From contig VWZX01002368.1 in assembly GCA_013399015.1 (NCBI GenBank), positions 465,093 through 529,092 of the forward strand: a DNA stretch of 64,000 nt, given 5' to 3'. Shown here one piece after another: positions 36,190-48,784 of the stretch. Source of the DNA: Galbula dea. Lineage: Eukaryota; Chordata; Aves; Piciformes; Galbulidae. The position numbers and the translations under genes were made by a program. Position 1 is the stretch's first letter. Every line of letters begins with the position of its first letter. The notes under the pieces are model-generated. The model was not told the DNA's origin and searched no databases. It was given only the letters and a program-made list of their open reading frames with translations.

Positions 36190-38642
36190 GTAAAGCAAAA
36201 CTTCCTTCAATGACACAAGCCTTGCCCTGGTCTAGCAGACATAGCCAGAATATGCCCTGGGATGGGACACAGACCTCAGCTTTGTCCCTTGGCTCCTTCT
36301 CAGAAATTGGTGATATTTCAAGCTCAGTTTTCAATTTCTGCTTTGCTTGAGCATTTAGAAGCCTCTCCCATGTTCAGATGTGGGTGTTTAGATGTACGCT
36401 CCTGAAACAAGGTTTAAAAGTAGTGTAATTTTTAGGATTTACTATCTTTAGCAGAGACCATGACGTTCCCCCATTGTCCTGAAAGTGAGCCCCTAGCTCT
36501 TCATGCCTCAGTTTCTCTAGCTGCAAAAATAGGTGACTAAAACTGCTTCACTTTCATGGCCCTCTGTAAATATATTACTTTCATATGGTGAGTCTTACAG
36601 TACCAGTTCAGGCTGTTTGCTGCCTCCAAAACAGAGAGATCATATATGATATATTCCTTTTTAAAGACCCAGTAACTGTGGAGAACCACATCTCTTCAAG
36701 AAGTTTCTCACTTGAGGAACACATGCGTTTTCCTTTTTAGAAAAATACATGGAAGAACCCCAAGTGCCCAAGCTGCCAGCAGAGCCCTTATCATAGTACT
36801 GTGAGAAATATCCAAAATATTTGCTGAACAGGGGGTGGTGCAAATGTTATGTTGTAAAACTGCATCCAAGAAGGATTCACATGAAACAGATGAATTGTTT
36901 TAGCATGCGGCCTGTACTTCTGCCTCTCACAAGTACAATCACAAAGCCAGGCAAAACTTTCTGTCACTGCCACAAATGCTAATGTGGCATGGAGATGGCA
37001 TATCAAACCACGGCATTTGCAGCTTCTGGAGACTGCCTCATCAAGGCACCTTTCAGAAAGATGAAGCCTAGAGGACTTTCAATAACAATCTACCCTAAAA
37101 AGTCTTTCATTGAAGATGACTAATGGTGTGATGTTTGAAGCGATTTTTGAAAAGTGCTTATTTTATGTATATAAAATTGTAGGTGTAATATGATCCATTT
37201 CCAGAAGCTTGTTGATGAGGGAAAAGTGATTCTCTCAGGGTAAGAGAGGGTGATTATAGTTTTTTAGGTCAGAGTCTAATTATATAGAGTCATGTTATTT
37301 TGCATATCAACGGCATTCATGTGGGCACAAAGGATCTCAAAACACCCTTTGTGGACTCGCTGCAGCATGTCACATGCCCTCTCGAGGTCATTGATTATAA
37401 TCAAGTTATGTCTTGCACAGGTGATTAGATTTTCTGGTATGGCACAAAAATAATGGTCTCTTGTTACTGAGAAATATTTATTTAAAACTGTGCAGCACTT
37501 TAACTTAATAACTTCTAAGAGAGTAACCTTGCTTGAATGACACAAATATATTTTTTTTAAACACTAATGAAGAATGATCATGCATTGCTCTGAAGACACA
37601 TTTTTCTCCTATCCTTATCTCTTTTGCTGTCAGGCTCACTTCTGTGCTTCTGACTCCCCAGCCTGTGCACACTTGTTTCCCAAAATGGCTATTCCTTCCA
37701 GCTTGTGGTCTCATGGTCCTTCTTCTGAGCCTACCTCTCCTGGTAACAAATTGCACTGGGGCTTACAGTTGCTGCAGAAAGTTATTTAATACTTCTGCCA
37801 AATGCTCACTCCAAACTGTCCCCAGCACTTGATTCTGAGGGTTGGAGCCAGTAAACTTCCTAGAATGAAATTGTGACCTACCACTGTAGGGTAATACTCA
37901 AGATCAGATTTGACTCAGCTCTGGCTGTAAAGTGGGTATAAAAAATGGGTATAAAATCCTGAGATGTGGATTGCAAAAGTTTTGTCCATTTGTGCAAAGA
38001 GAGAACTTGGCTTGCTTACACCCTAAATGTTGTGGGCTTGGGGAAGCTGTTCAAGCACAGAAAAATGCCAGTTAATAACTGTACTAGGGCAGGGAGTATC
38101 TCTGTCATCTTTCCTGGCAACTGGTAGTCTAAGACCCTGATCAATGGCATGAGCAAGTGTTACCTGAGTCTGGAAAACTTGCTTTCTATGAGAAAAGCAT
38201 TAAAAAAGGACCAAAACCATCAACCAACCAACTAAACAAACAAACAAAAAACAACACTAGAAAATTATATGTTAAAGTATGCAGAGAAAAGATCAGGATG
38301 AAGAACCATAGCAATATACTAAATCTAAATAGTCTCACTCAAAGACCATTGAAGTCAATAGATATCTTTAGCTGGAACTGCCTTTTTATTTCTTTCCCTT
38401 TAAAGTTTTGCCTAGATGGTATGCTCCTTCCTAAATTCTACAAAGCATGTTCATAGTGTCATTCCTCACTCAGTGCCCCCATAGCCACATCCCTTTTTTC
38501 TCGTCCTTCTTGGTTTGATTGAACAGTCTGAAGCAGATGTATGTATGATACATCAAAATTACCCTGACTGCTTTTGATAGGCTCCTTCCTGCTTGAGTGG
38601 TGACACTTTTTTATAATGCTGTTTTTCTTACTTGAATCCTAG
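36190..38642 (+). other. KLHL29: KLHL29 intron, 2.5 kb
   Basis: Donor GTAAAG; acceptor TTGAATCCTAG at 38642 after a T-rich tract. A MIR-like relic lies near 36.50-36.57 kb and an AAAC-rich low-complexity stretch near 38.22-38.26 kb. Nothing else was recognised. Confidence 0.85.
36500..36575 (+). repeat. MIR-like SINE relic
   Basis: CATGCCTCAGTTTCTCTAGC followed by TGCAAAAATAGGTGACTAAA resembles the MIR core CTGTGCCTCAGTTTCCTCAT / TGTAAAATGGGGATAATA. It is short and decayed, with approximate boundaries. Confidence 0.5.
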
Positions 38643-38825
38643 GTGTAGCTGAAGTAATAGTCTTAGTTGGGGGTCGTCAGATGATTGGCATGAATCAACG
38701 TGCTTTAACAGCAGTCACTTGCTTAAATCCTCAAAACAACAAGTGGTACCCCTTGGCCAGCCTGCCCTTCTATGACCGCGAGTTTTTCAGTGTGGTCAGT
38801 GCTGGGGACAACATCTATCTCTCAG
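38643..38825 (+). CDS. KLHL29: KLHL29 coding exon 5 in window: Kelch repeat 1
   Basis: After the acceptor CCTAG, GT completes glycine 266, and the frame reads VAEVIVLVGGRQMIGMNQRA, LTAVTCLNPQNNKWYPLASL, PFYDREFFSVVSAGDNIYLS. The first Kelch Gly-Gly doublet is in VLVGG (window residues 275-276). The blade shows the T..C..P..N.W..L..LP pattern, then R..FSVV..GDNIYL, which starts the next blade. Kelch blades form the beta-propeller that in this family recognises substrates. The exon stops with the G of the second doublet before GTAAGC, so a Gly-Gly pair is split across an intron (327-328). An antisense CR1 starts about 15 bp downstream of the donor, so the insertion lies unusually close to a constitutive splice site. 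Confidence 0.95.
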
Positions 38826-38840
38826 GTAAGCAGCAGATTT

Positions 38841-39577
38841 CATAGATACATAGAATCACAGAATGGTTTGGGTTGGAAGGGACCTTTAAAGATCATCTAG
38901 TCCAATCCCTCCTGCCACAGGCAGGGACACCTTCCACTAGACCAGGTTGCTCAAAGCTCTATCCAACCTGACTTTGAACACATCCAGGGATGGAGCATCC
39001 ACAACTTCTCTGGGCAAGCTGTTCCAGTGTCTCATCACTCTCTTTGTATAAATTTCTTCCTTATGTCCAATCTAAATCTTTTTTTCAGTTTGACACCATT
39101 ACCTCTGGTCCTTTCACTACAAGCCTTGGTAAAAAGCCTTCTACATCTTTCTTATTAGCTCCCTTTAAGTACTGGAAATAAGGTCTCTCCGGAGCCTTCT
39201 CTTCTCCAAGTTGAGCAACCTCAACTCTCTCAGCCTGTCCTTATAGAAGAGGTGTTCCAGCCCTCAAATCATTTTTGTGCCCCTCCTCTTGACCTGCTTG
39301 AGGAGGTTCATGTCTTTCTTGTGGTGGGGACCCCAGAGCTGAACACAGTACTCCAGATGGGATCTTAAGAGAGCAAAGTAAAAAGGGAGAATCATCTCCC
39401 TTGACCTGCTGGCTATGCTTCTTTTGAGGCAACTCAGGATGTAATTTGCTTTCTGGGCTGCTGAGGCATTTTGCCAGCACATTACCAATTTTTTTGTTGA
39501 TCAGTGTGCCTCAGGTCCACTTCACAGGGCTACTCATAAACCATTCATGTCTCAGATTTGCTGGACTGGGGTAAGCT
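38841..39577 (-). mobile_element. CR1 LINE, 5' truncated (RT C-terminal part to 3' end)
   Basis: The plus strand starts with the CR1 tail in reverse (AGAATCACAGAATGGTTTGG, GTTGGAAGGGACCTTTAAAG, ATCATCTAGTCCAATCCC). The minus strand then encodes the end of the reverse transcriptase ORF: a frame at 39264-39488 with NYILSCLKRSIASRSREMIL, PFYFALLRSHLEYCVQLWGP, HHKKDMNLLKQVKRRGTKMI. Those are the CR1 'SRSREVILPLYSALVRPHLEYCVQFW' and 'RRATKMI' blocks. The catalytic RT core is absent, so the copy is dead. It is antisense to KLHL29 and begins about 15 bp past a coding exon's donor. Confidence 0.93.
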
Positions 39578-40865
39578 TCCTTATTACACCACAGGCAGTA
39601 CAGAGAAGGACATGCCAGAGTTTTACCCAGTTGTTCATGGGGGAAAAGAAACAGACAAGTAGGAGGGAGATTGAGAGAGAGGGATTTCCCTGCTTTTATC
39701 ATTCTCCATTTCTCTGTGGCATAAGCTTTCTCTCAAAGCAGTCAACAGCAATATTTTGCACTTGCAACATGAAGAAAATAGGTCTAACAACCATCAAGCA
39801 TGCAAAGATGTTTCACTGCCATAGAAACACAATTTAAAATACTGGCTGTTATTGAGTCTAAATGGTGGGTTATGGAATTTGAGACAGACAGGCTGAACTG
39901 CTGAATATGTGACCTACACTTACAGTGTTTGCTTACAGGAGGATTCATGTTTTGTACTTGTTGTTGAGACCTCTCTTTTGACAGTAGTCACTAGCCCTAT
40001 AATCTTCTTAGTTTCAATGAAACTGAGACCACACTCCTTAAAAAGCTTAAAATCACAAAGTACCTGTCTACACTGTGCCCATAGCATCACAGTGTCTGGG
40101 ATTTTGCAGTCTGGTGGTACCCCTGGCTGACTGGAGGGGGAAAAGCAATTCTCACCAGGTGTTGCAAGGATGAGTGGAGGTTTGATGACAGAAAGAGGAG
40201 CCTGTACAGGGAAGTGTGGATATTTGTGATCTGAGGATGTAGTTGGGAGCGCAGATGCATCAGGCAATACCAGTAAGGGGTTGCAGCTGTTCTGTTCCCC
40301 TTGCCGAGTTCCTTCACTGCTTTTTCCACAGTAAATTGCTGCCTGTGGTGTTAAATTCCATTAATACTGCATAGAGGCCCTAAGGATTGATTGGAAATTA
40401 TTTCTTGATGGGTTTTTGCCCATGCTTATTTTGCCACTGGAGCAAAAGCCTTCTGTGGAGGCTTTTGTGACATGTTGACTTTTAGTTATTCTTAGCTGAG
40501 GCACTTTCCAATATGTAGAGCCATTTTAGGCTGTGCTCGCCTGCTAACAAGAGCCACTGAATCCTAAATCCAAAGCTTATTTCAACGCTTCCCCTTGAAT
40601 CTTAATGAGTGACATGGTGGTTTTCAGTGGCTATAATAGGAGAGCTGAAAGTCCCACATGGCTGGGAACCTGGCTTAGTGTCAGTTGATATTTTGTTTTG
40701 CTCAAACTTACAAGACACAGGAAAAAGGGAAGGGGAACCAACAGAACTGGGAATGAACCCTTGCAAGCTCCAAGGACCGGACGCCGCGCTGCATAGCATA
40801 GGTTTGGAGAGCCAAAGGAAGCCTGGTTTTCTCATTAAACTACTGAAGTGAGTCTAGTTTCTTTT

Positions 40866-40975
40866 CCTGGCTCAACCACTGACTCCTAGTGTGGTCTCAG
40901 ATAAATCATTTCACCTCTTTGTGATTCAAAATAGGGATAGTAAGACATCCACTAAGGCTATCTTGAAAGCTTCAG
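40866..40975 (+). repeat. MIR SINE relic
   Basis: CTGGCTCAACCACTGACTCC, then AGTGTGGTCTCAGATAAATC ATTTCACCTCTTTGTG and a CAAAATAGGGATAGTAAGAC stretch follow the MIR order (GTGACCTTGGGCAAGTCACT, TAACCTCTCTGTGCC, AAATGGGGATAATAATA). It is an old plus-strand copy. Confidence 0.6.
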
Positions 40976-41570
40976 ACAGAAGATAAAAAATGACCAATAT
41001 AAATGTTTAACTGGAGCATCTTGAACTGTTGGACAGGAGTGGCACAGCTGGTTCTTTCCTTTATCAACAAATGAAAATAAATAAGAAATTTGTCCCTGAA
41101 AACTAGACATTAGGCTTACAGTGCAAGCACGGACTTTATTCTGCCCACATACATATTGCTTCAATCCATCACTGTATTAAGCATTTTAGATTGCAGACTG
41201 GCCCGTGTCTCACAAGCCAAGATGGGCTCTGCCTCCTGACACCTACTTGCAAATGCTGCAGTACTTTAATAGCCTTGGAGCTATTTATGTACACTGGAAA
41301 GGGTCTGTCCCCTCATAGTCTGACATCTTGATTTCTTCATGTTGACTTCTTTTAAAAAAACAGCCTTTAGGGCGCATGAATCAGTGACACAGATATGCAT
41401 CATCAGAACAGATGCTCAGTACTGAGGGTGATTTATTTTAATTAGTCAAGTGTAATTTGAAGAGTTTTTACTTTGTAACTGGCTTTGATTGCTGTGTGCA
41501 AAGCTGCTGCCATTCCAGGATCTCACGTACTTCTCCCCTTTTCTTTCCCTCGCCCGCACATCGGTGCCAG

Positions 41571-41751
41571 GCGGCATGGAGTCGGGTGTCACGCTGGCTG
41601 ATGTCTGGTGTTACATGTCCTTGCTCGATAACTGGAACCTCGTGTCCCGCATGACGGTCCCAAGGTGTCGACATAACAGTCTGGTGTACGATGGGAAAAT
41701 TTATACCATTGGAGGGGTCGGTGTGGCAGGCAACGTTGACCATGTGGAAAG
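41571..41751 (+). CDS. KLHL29: KLHL29 coding exon 6 in window: Kelch repeats 2 and 3
   Basis: GC completes glycine 327, then GMESGVTLADVWCYMSLLDN, WNLVSRMTVPRCRHNSLVYD, GKIYTIGGVGVAGNVDHVER. The second Kelch doublet is finished at the exon start (GGMESG). The blade has DVWCY......W..V..M..PR..H.S.V.DGKIY.IGG, and the third doublet is window residues 361-362. The exon ends with AG before GTAAAG, giving arginine 387 with the next exon. This exon is markedly more G+C-rich than the surrounding intron. It is flanked on the left by an antisense CR1 and on the right by a sense CR1. Confidence 0.95.
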
Positions 41752-44700
41752 GTAAAGAAAAAACCAAAACCAACCAAAACTATGCTGTTTGCTGGAGCTT
41801 TTTCTTCATGCTATGATAAAGGACCATTTCCCTTTTAAAGGACACATCAAATGGGCTGTATGTGGTAAAGTAAGCTTTTATAACAGCTGAGGAAGGAGGA
41901 AACTATGTAGGATTAGAATTCTTTTTAAAGCTCTGTGGAAAGCATTGTTTCAAAACCGAAGACAAAAGCTGCCAGTTTGTTTGTTGGTTTGCTCAAGGGA
42001 GGAAAGAGAGGAATTAAGCTTCTTTGGACACTTTACACAGATTATACAATGAACTAATAAACTTCCTTTGAATTTAGTGCTGATGAAAGTCTCTACGGAC
42101 CACAGTAATCCTTTATAAAAGAAAAATAAAATAAAACAAAAAAAATAACAGCAAAGTAAGTTTCTCACATGTGCTGTCCTGGTGAAGCACCTCAGCCTTG
42201 ACCTGGCTGGAAGGAATATCCTCCCTTTGGTGCTTTTGACCTGAGGCTGGGACCTGCCAAGCTTCGAGTTAAACAGCCAGGAAATGGAAACTGTTTTGAA
42301 TTCTTGGCCTAGAAGGACTGCACAGGGTTGGGAAAGAATGGAAATTTCTCTTTTCAAGAAGCCTTCAGATAGAAACATGTCCCTTTTCTAATATGTAACT
42401 TAAAAAGGGGAGAAAAAAAGAAAGTAAAAGGAACAAAAGCACAAAACAAACATTTCTCAAAGTAGAATTCCAAAACCAACTAATTCCATGTCAACCATAA
42501 CATCCAATGAAACCACAAATTTTATATGCACATCAATGTTTTCATTAAACAGTAGAAATGCAGTATATAGGAATATTCCATTCCAAAAAGATCGATACAA
42601 CCCTAACCTTGCCCAAACACTTAAAAATGCATTGTGACAATAGATTAGTGATACATTTTTGTGAAATGTTTTTCCTTAGTGACTCTGGCAACCAAAAATA
42701 GGAGGGTTTTTTCCTTTTTGTCATTTTTAAGTGCTAAATTTAAATACTTCTTCAAGAGCATTTTGAAGCAGGCATTTGCCAGTAAAAGTTGCCTTAACAG
42801 GCAAGCCAAAAAGGAATAGGTCATTAAGAAGGATTTGTACAAAGAAAAAAGAACATTTTTCAAAAGGTTAGAATTAAAGATGCTTTCAATCTATTATTTT
42901 TAGATTTTGGTGCTGCAGCATTAATGTTTCATTTTTGCAGAGAGTGTTTTTTCATTTGAGTAGATACCATAAATGCTGAATACCAAAACCTGTATCAAAA
43001 GTTTATTAATATCTCTAAGTCAAATACACAGGAAATTGGGAAATGCCAAAAATAAAGTTTCCTTCTGCACATCTGCTTTGTGGTACAATCTTTAACCATG
43101 TGATGACTTCTTTTTTTTCCCCAAAGGATTTCTCCCTAGTTCATTGCATAGGAGAGTCCAGTTGCCCAGGGAGATCCTCGCTGGTGTTGAGTGATCATCA
43201 TTCACATATGGCCCTAGTTTTCTGTTCTTCTGTCTTCACAAATTTGAGACTATTTTGCCTAGGAGTTAAGGATGTGACAAAATAGCCCCTAGAAAGGTTG
43301 TGTGCTGTGGGACAAGATCTACAGGTCAAGCCAGACTTGGGCTGAAGAACTGATATTGGTGATGATGCACTCAGCAAGTCAGGGAAACGCAGAGAGTAGA
43401 GAAGAAATACAAAATCATCACAGCAAAGGCAACCTGTGAGCACTGCTTCCCTTCTTAGCCCTGAGCTTAAGGTGGACATTGTCCTTGGGACTTTGAAGGA
43501 AATCTAACTGTTTTATGAAGATTTATCTCTGATTTCTAAAGGTATTTGTGCTGTTATTTAAGTCAATACATTTTTAGCTAACATAAATGTTTTTGTGAAC
43601 ATGGAAAAGACAGAGATACAAAAAGAGATGCAGTGTTTCATTCCATCTCTCAATAACAACGAAGATCAGCTAATAGATGTCTTGACAGATGTCATTGATC
43701 AAGTTATCTCTTTTTATTTTTCACAAGATCTCATTTCTGTCTCTGCTCTGATTCTCACGGTCTGTCTTTAACAAAGCATCCAAAATGTTCATCAGTTAAA
43801 TGAACCCCAAATCAAGCAAAGTCACCCTTTGGCCTTCCTTCTCATCTCAGTCACCCAAGCCCTTGCCACAAATGACATTGCATCCTGCAAAGTCATGCTC
43901 AGGCCATTGGCATAACCTGCATGGCTCAGTGAGAGCAGCTGTTCTGGTTTTCAGTTGTAACAAGTCCACCAAGAGACTTGTATGTGGAAAAGGAGCAGAT
44001 TTCATCCCTATCATTTCAGCACACGCTGTCTCAACCACAATAAGAATGTCTTGTCATGGGGATTTGCTAAAACCACAGTTATAATTAATCTGCTATTGTC
44101 TATAAAGTGACTTGTGAGACAAAGCCATGGAAAAAGTGCAGCATGGCCTCCTTAGGGCTATGCCAAGAAATGAGAGAGGTTTGGGGATGTTTTCTTTTTT
44201 ATTCTTTGTCTTAAAATGACAGTGGTAGATGGCAGAAGCAAAGCATGGCATGGCTGAAGCTGTGCATTTTGGAAAGGATGTTTCAGGGTCTGCTGTTAGA
44301 AATGTCGATGAGAAAAAGCTGACCCACACAGCTGTGCTGAGCAAAGTCAGATGTTCTCAGGTAAAAAGCATTTCACATTTGGACCAAGCAGCTAATTTGT
44401 GCAAGTGTTCAGGAATTTATATCACTGTACCCACTTTTGCAAGCAATGAGACTTTTTGAATTAGGGTAGCTACTTCTAAAAAATCACATTAAAATCCATA
44501 GTGAAGTCACTTTAATTGCTTAGCTGTCTGCTGTCTTATATGGAGTTAATGACCACTTTTTGGTTCTTTTTCTTTCCTCCCCTCCCCTCAAGAGCCACAA
44601 GCAACCAACCTTCTCCCACTATATTTCTATGTGGGCTACACGTTTCTTTCCAAACCTTTGCTGCTTTGAATGGGACACTGAGATACCATCTCTAAGGAGG

Positions 44701-46349
44701 GGAGGGGAAACCTCTCCATCATTCCAGTAGGCCTTACAAAAGCACTGTATTAAAATAATAAGGTAGCATGATCGTCTGCTGCAAGTCAGGTGATGCCAAA
44801 AATTACATCTACCTTTTAACCTCTGAACTTAACATTGTTTCCCTAGTGTTGAATTTCAGGGTTATGTGCTTTGGGGTTTTGGTTAGCTTTTCACCTCAAA
44901 GGAAGCATCTGAAAGTACAGTCCTATTAGCCACCCAGATTCAGGTATGGGGGCTTATCCAGGCCCACCACACAATACAGTCATGGGCTGTGCCACTGGTG
45001 TGAAGGGCAAGGCACTGGATGCTCTTCCTTGCTGGGCTATCTACCACCTCCCTTCATGGTTTTATGAAACATGCAGCTTATCTTTCCCAACCACATTTTG
45101 CTTTCTGCTTGCTCAGTTTGCTCAAGCATAACCATGTCTAGCTTTGGCCAGGTTTCCATGCATATTTGTTGGCATCGTGGAGGGCACATCTCCAGTCCAA
45201 AGTGACTTACCCTGACCTCAGCAGTTAGCAGTCCCAGAGCATGGACACTACAGGGTGTCTCAGTACAGCAGGTCTTTGAAGACAGAGAAAATAATTTTTT
45301 CTCCTAGTTTCTTTCTTGCTCTCCACCTGTTTTTCCTGGAATTCTTATAGTATTTCATCCTAAGTGGTTAAAATCTTATGAAGATGTTTTTACTGCATTT
45401 TCCTTTTTAAAAACAAATGTCAAACCATCTCAGCTATACATGCTGTCACCTGACTGCACCTAATACATCTGCTGCACTGTTAGAAAGCATTAAAAGAAGT
45501 CGGGACCCCCGGACTCCTAATGATTTATGGCATCTGCTCATGTGCTTCTCTGTGCTTTCTGTTGTATCACTGATGGTGAAGGGTGCAGTATCAACCACAA
45601 ATTCTGGTGCCATTTAAATCAGTAGGTGTTTTCCCATCAACTGCAATAGGGCTGAGATTTTTTACCCTTGATCTGCCATTTGTCTGTAAAGTGGCACTAA
45701 AAATTCGAGCTTGATGGATAATATTACAGGACTATCACAAACAGACAAGTCGGAGTCATTCGTTACTCATCTTAAAACAATATGCATGTGCCAGAGGGCC
45801 TGAGTTATAAGTCCATTTTGTGGCTATACATGACTATATAGTCAGGGAGAGTTATGTTTTTGGAATAAGTGTTTAGGGAAATAACAGCACAGCAGCAGTT
45901 CTCCATCAAGCCCCTCTGGCAAGTTTTTGTGTGACAGGGAGCTAGTCATTAGGTGTTAGGCAAGAGGGTATTACACTTTCTGTCTTCTGAGACATGAGTT
46001 GAGTTGGGAGGCAGTGAAATGAAGTGGATCCATGAACTAGGTTTTTAGATAATGGATGATCCCTGTAATATATGCAGTTCAAGAGCTGAGAAAACTGTGT
46101 ATGCTGACAAGACAATATATGTGACTAAAAGTGTGGAAATGTGGGTGCTTTGTGATTATTATCAGTTTGAAGGACAGAAGAAGATGCATACCCTTGACCT
46201 AACAGCACTCATACAGTAGGGTTGTCTAAAACTGGGAGATTATTTTGGTTGACAGTGTGTACTTGGAAGACAGTCTAAACAATTCAATGTAAAGAATAAG
46301 CTTTATAGGCTTTAGAAACTGCTTCAGAACCTGCTGTTTATTGAAACAT

Positions 46350-47417
46350 GGTCACATAGGAATTAGGGCTTCTCCCCAAAATAAAGTGAAGGGATCAGTA
46401 GCCCAGCTGAAGTCCATCTACACCAGTGCATGCAGCATGGGCAACCAGAAGAAGCAGCTGGAAGCCTTTGTGCAGCAGGAAGACTATGACATACTCAACA
46501 TCATGGAAATATGGTGGGATGATTCTCATGATTGAAGTGCTGCAATGGATGGATGTAAAGTTTTCAGAAGGGATAGGCCAGGAAGGAGAGGTGTTGGGGT
46601 AGCCCTGTGAGTTAGGGAGTGTTCTGATTCTTTAGAGCTTAAAGATGGTGATAGTTGGAACTCAGGAATTAAAGCAGAGTTTATGATCTTTGGAAGAAGG
46701 GACAGGCACCTGAGGCACCTTGGAGAAGAGTGGCCGGAAAGCTGCCCCGTGGAAGAGGACCTGGGGGTGCTGCTCAACAGCTAGCTGAACATGAGCCAGC
46801 AGTGTGCTTACGTGGCCAAGGCCAACAGCATCCTGGCTTGTGTCCAGAACAGTATGGCCAGCAGAACTAGGGAACTCATCATCCCCCTGTACTCAGCACT
46901 GGTGGGGCCACGTCTTGAATACTGTGTTCAGTTTTGGACTCCTCACAACAAGAAAGACATTGAGGTGCTGGAGCATGTCCAAATAAGGACAACAAAGCTG
47001 GTAAAGGGTCTAGAGCACAAGTCTTACGAGGCTTGGTTGAGGGAACTGTGGTGGTTTAATCCAGAGGAGAGGCGACTCAGAGGAGATCTTATCAATCTTT
47101 ACAGCTACCTGAAAGAAGGTTTTAGCAAGGTGGGAGTTGGTCTGTTCTCCCAAGTGACAAGATGAGAGGAAACAGCCTTAAGTTGCACCAGGGCAGGTTT
47201 GAATTGGATATTAGGAAAAATTTCTTTACAGAAGGGGTTGTCAAGCAATGGAGCAGGTTGCCTAGGGAAGTGTTGGAATCACCATCTCTGAAGATATTTA
47301 AAAGATGTGTAGATGTGGTGCCTTGGGACATTTAGTGGTGTTCTTGACAGTGTTGGGTTAATGGTTGGACTCTGAATAATTTTAAAGGTCTTTTCCAGCC
47401 TAAACAATTCTATGATG
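46350..47417 (+). mobile_element. CR1 LINE with internal deletion (endonuclease N-terminus joined to RT tail)
   Basis: The left part (about 46380-46640) encodes the start of the CR1 endonuclease ORF: VAQLKSIYTSACSMGNQKKQ, LEAFVQQEDYDILNIMEIWW, DDSHD, and in the next frame a GVAL.VRECSDSLELKDGD block. The frame then passes near 46660-46680 into the region just after the RT core (RHLGEEWPESCPVEEDLGVL), then 46791-47165 with MSQQCAYVAKANSILACVQN, SMASRTRELIIPLYSALVGP, RLEYCVQFWTPHNKKDIEVL. The right end carries the CR1 tail TTTTAAAGGTCTTTTCCAGC then CTAAACAATTCTATGATG. Most of the endonuclease and all catalytic RT motifs are missing. It has stops, is non-functional, and is in gene orientation. 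Confidence 0.88.
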
Positions 47418-48784
47418 TCTTAAGAAAATTAAATATATAGCCTTGTCCAAGGATAGTTTCTCAAGCCACTCAGAACAGTCAGGAAAAAATTAAAAAGGCA
47501 AAAAATAGTAATCTGCTAATGTGATTGTAAACAACATATGAATCATCTGAAGTGCAGATCAATGTAACACTGTACAGCTTTATTTTAAATAGCAGCTTTC
47601 CTGTGAATTCAATAATGTGTAAGAAACTGAAGCTGCATGTCTGTAAGAAACTGACTGTGATGTAAGGATTTTATAATGTGAAGAAATGAAGACACTCGTG
47701 GCTGTTAAACCTAGAAGGAGAGAAATTAAGAGACTGAGGAGAAAAGAAATGTTTTCAGGTACTGAAGAGATCAAAAGTCAAAAAGAGAGAGAAGCAAACA
47801 GCACAGCTTGAAATGAAGGGGTTTCTGCCGTTAATACTTAGGTGTTTGGGGAAGAGCAAGAAAGGAAGCACTGAATGAAATGAGTGAAGGAAGAGAACGA
47901 TCAGGCCCACAGATGAAATCCTAAGAGTGAAGAGTTGTGGAAACCAGCAAGGTTATTTCTGCATGTACTTTCTTGTGCTGTATTTTCTGCTGGATTCAGA
48001 TCATTTGCTATATCTTGGATAGATAAATAAAACATAAACCAGAGGATAGCGACTGCACAAGGTTCAGGCGAGATGGCGATGCTCAGTGCACGTGAAGTGA
48101 CAGGCAGGGACACACATCTTGCACGTGTGGAAAGCTTGATGTCTGGACCACAAGCAGGGCCCTGGACTGTGAGGTCACAGGGACTGCTCAGGGGGCAGAG
48201 AAAGGTGTGTGAGGGCATCTGTGTAAACCGACATGTGAGTCTGTAGCACGCAAGGACTGCAAAATCAGGAGCCAGTCCCGTGAAAGGAAACGTCCTTGAA
48301 GTTACAAGTTCAGCAAATTGAATGGGCTTGGTAGGTCCATAGCCAAGGACAAGCATGGACACACCAGGACTGGAGGGAGCAGTGGAGGAGAGGGAAGAAA
48401 AACCTTTGTTTGGCGTGAAGCCAGCTACTATTAAGTCTCCATCTACAGCTTCAAACAGGGGAATCAAATGCAAAGCTCGACTAATGGAAAGAGATCAAAG
48501 TGATGATTCTTTAAATCAGTTCCCTCCCTGCTGGCCCCTGAGCAGAGCCAGTGTTAAAGACAGCAGAGGAGCCCCACTAGCACTAGTGGCAGTGGAGTGA
48601 TGGCAACACCAGAGATGACATGACAGAGGGAAAGGCCCTGGGGCAGAGAGGTAAAGCAAGTGCCATTATTTCCTGTCCTGGAAGGTTACAAAGATTTAAC
48701 TTTATTCATTTTTAAACCAATTTAGCTAATCTAGTGCAAATCCTTGTGTGAACACATTAAGAGCTGCCTTGACATAGACTAAAA

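Larger units (their letters stand above)
38826..41570 (+). other. KLHL29: KLHL29 intron, 2.7 kb
   Basis: Donor GTAAGC; acceptor TCGGTGCCAG at 41570. An antisense CR1 fills about 38841-39577, roughly a quarter of the intron, and a MIR-like relic lies at about 40866-40975. The rest has no recognised feature. Confidence 0.85.
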
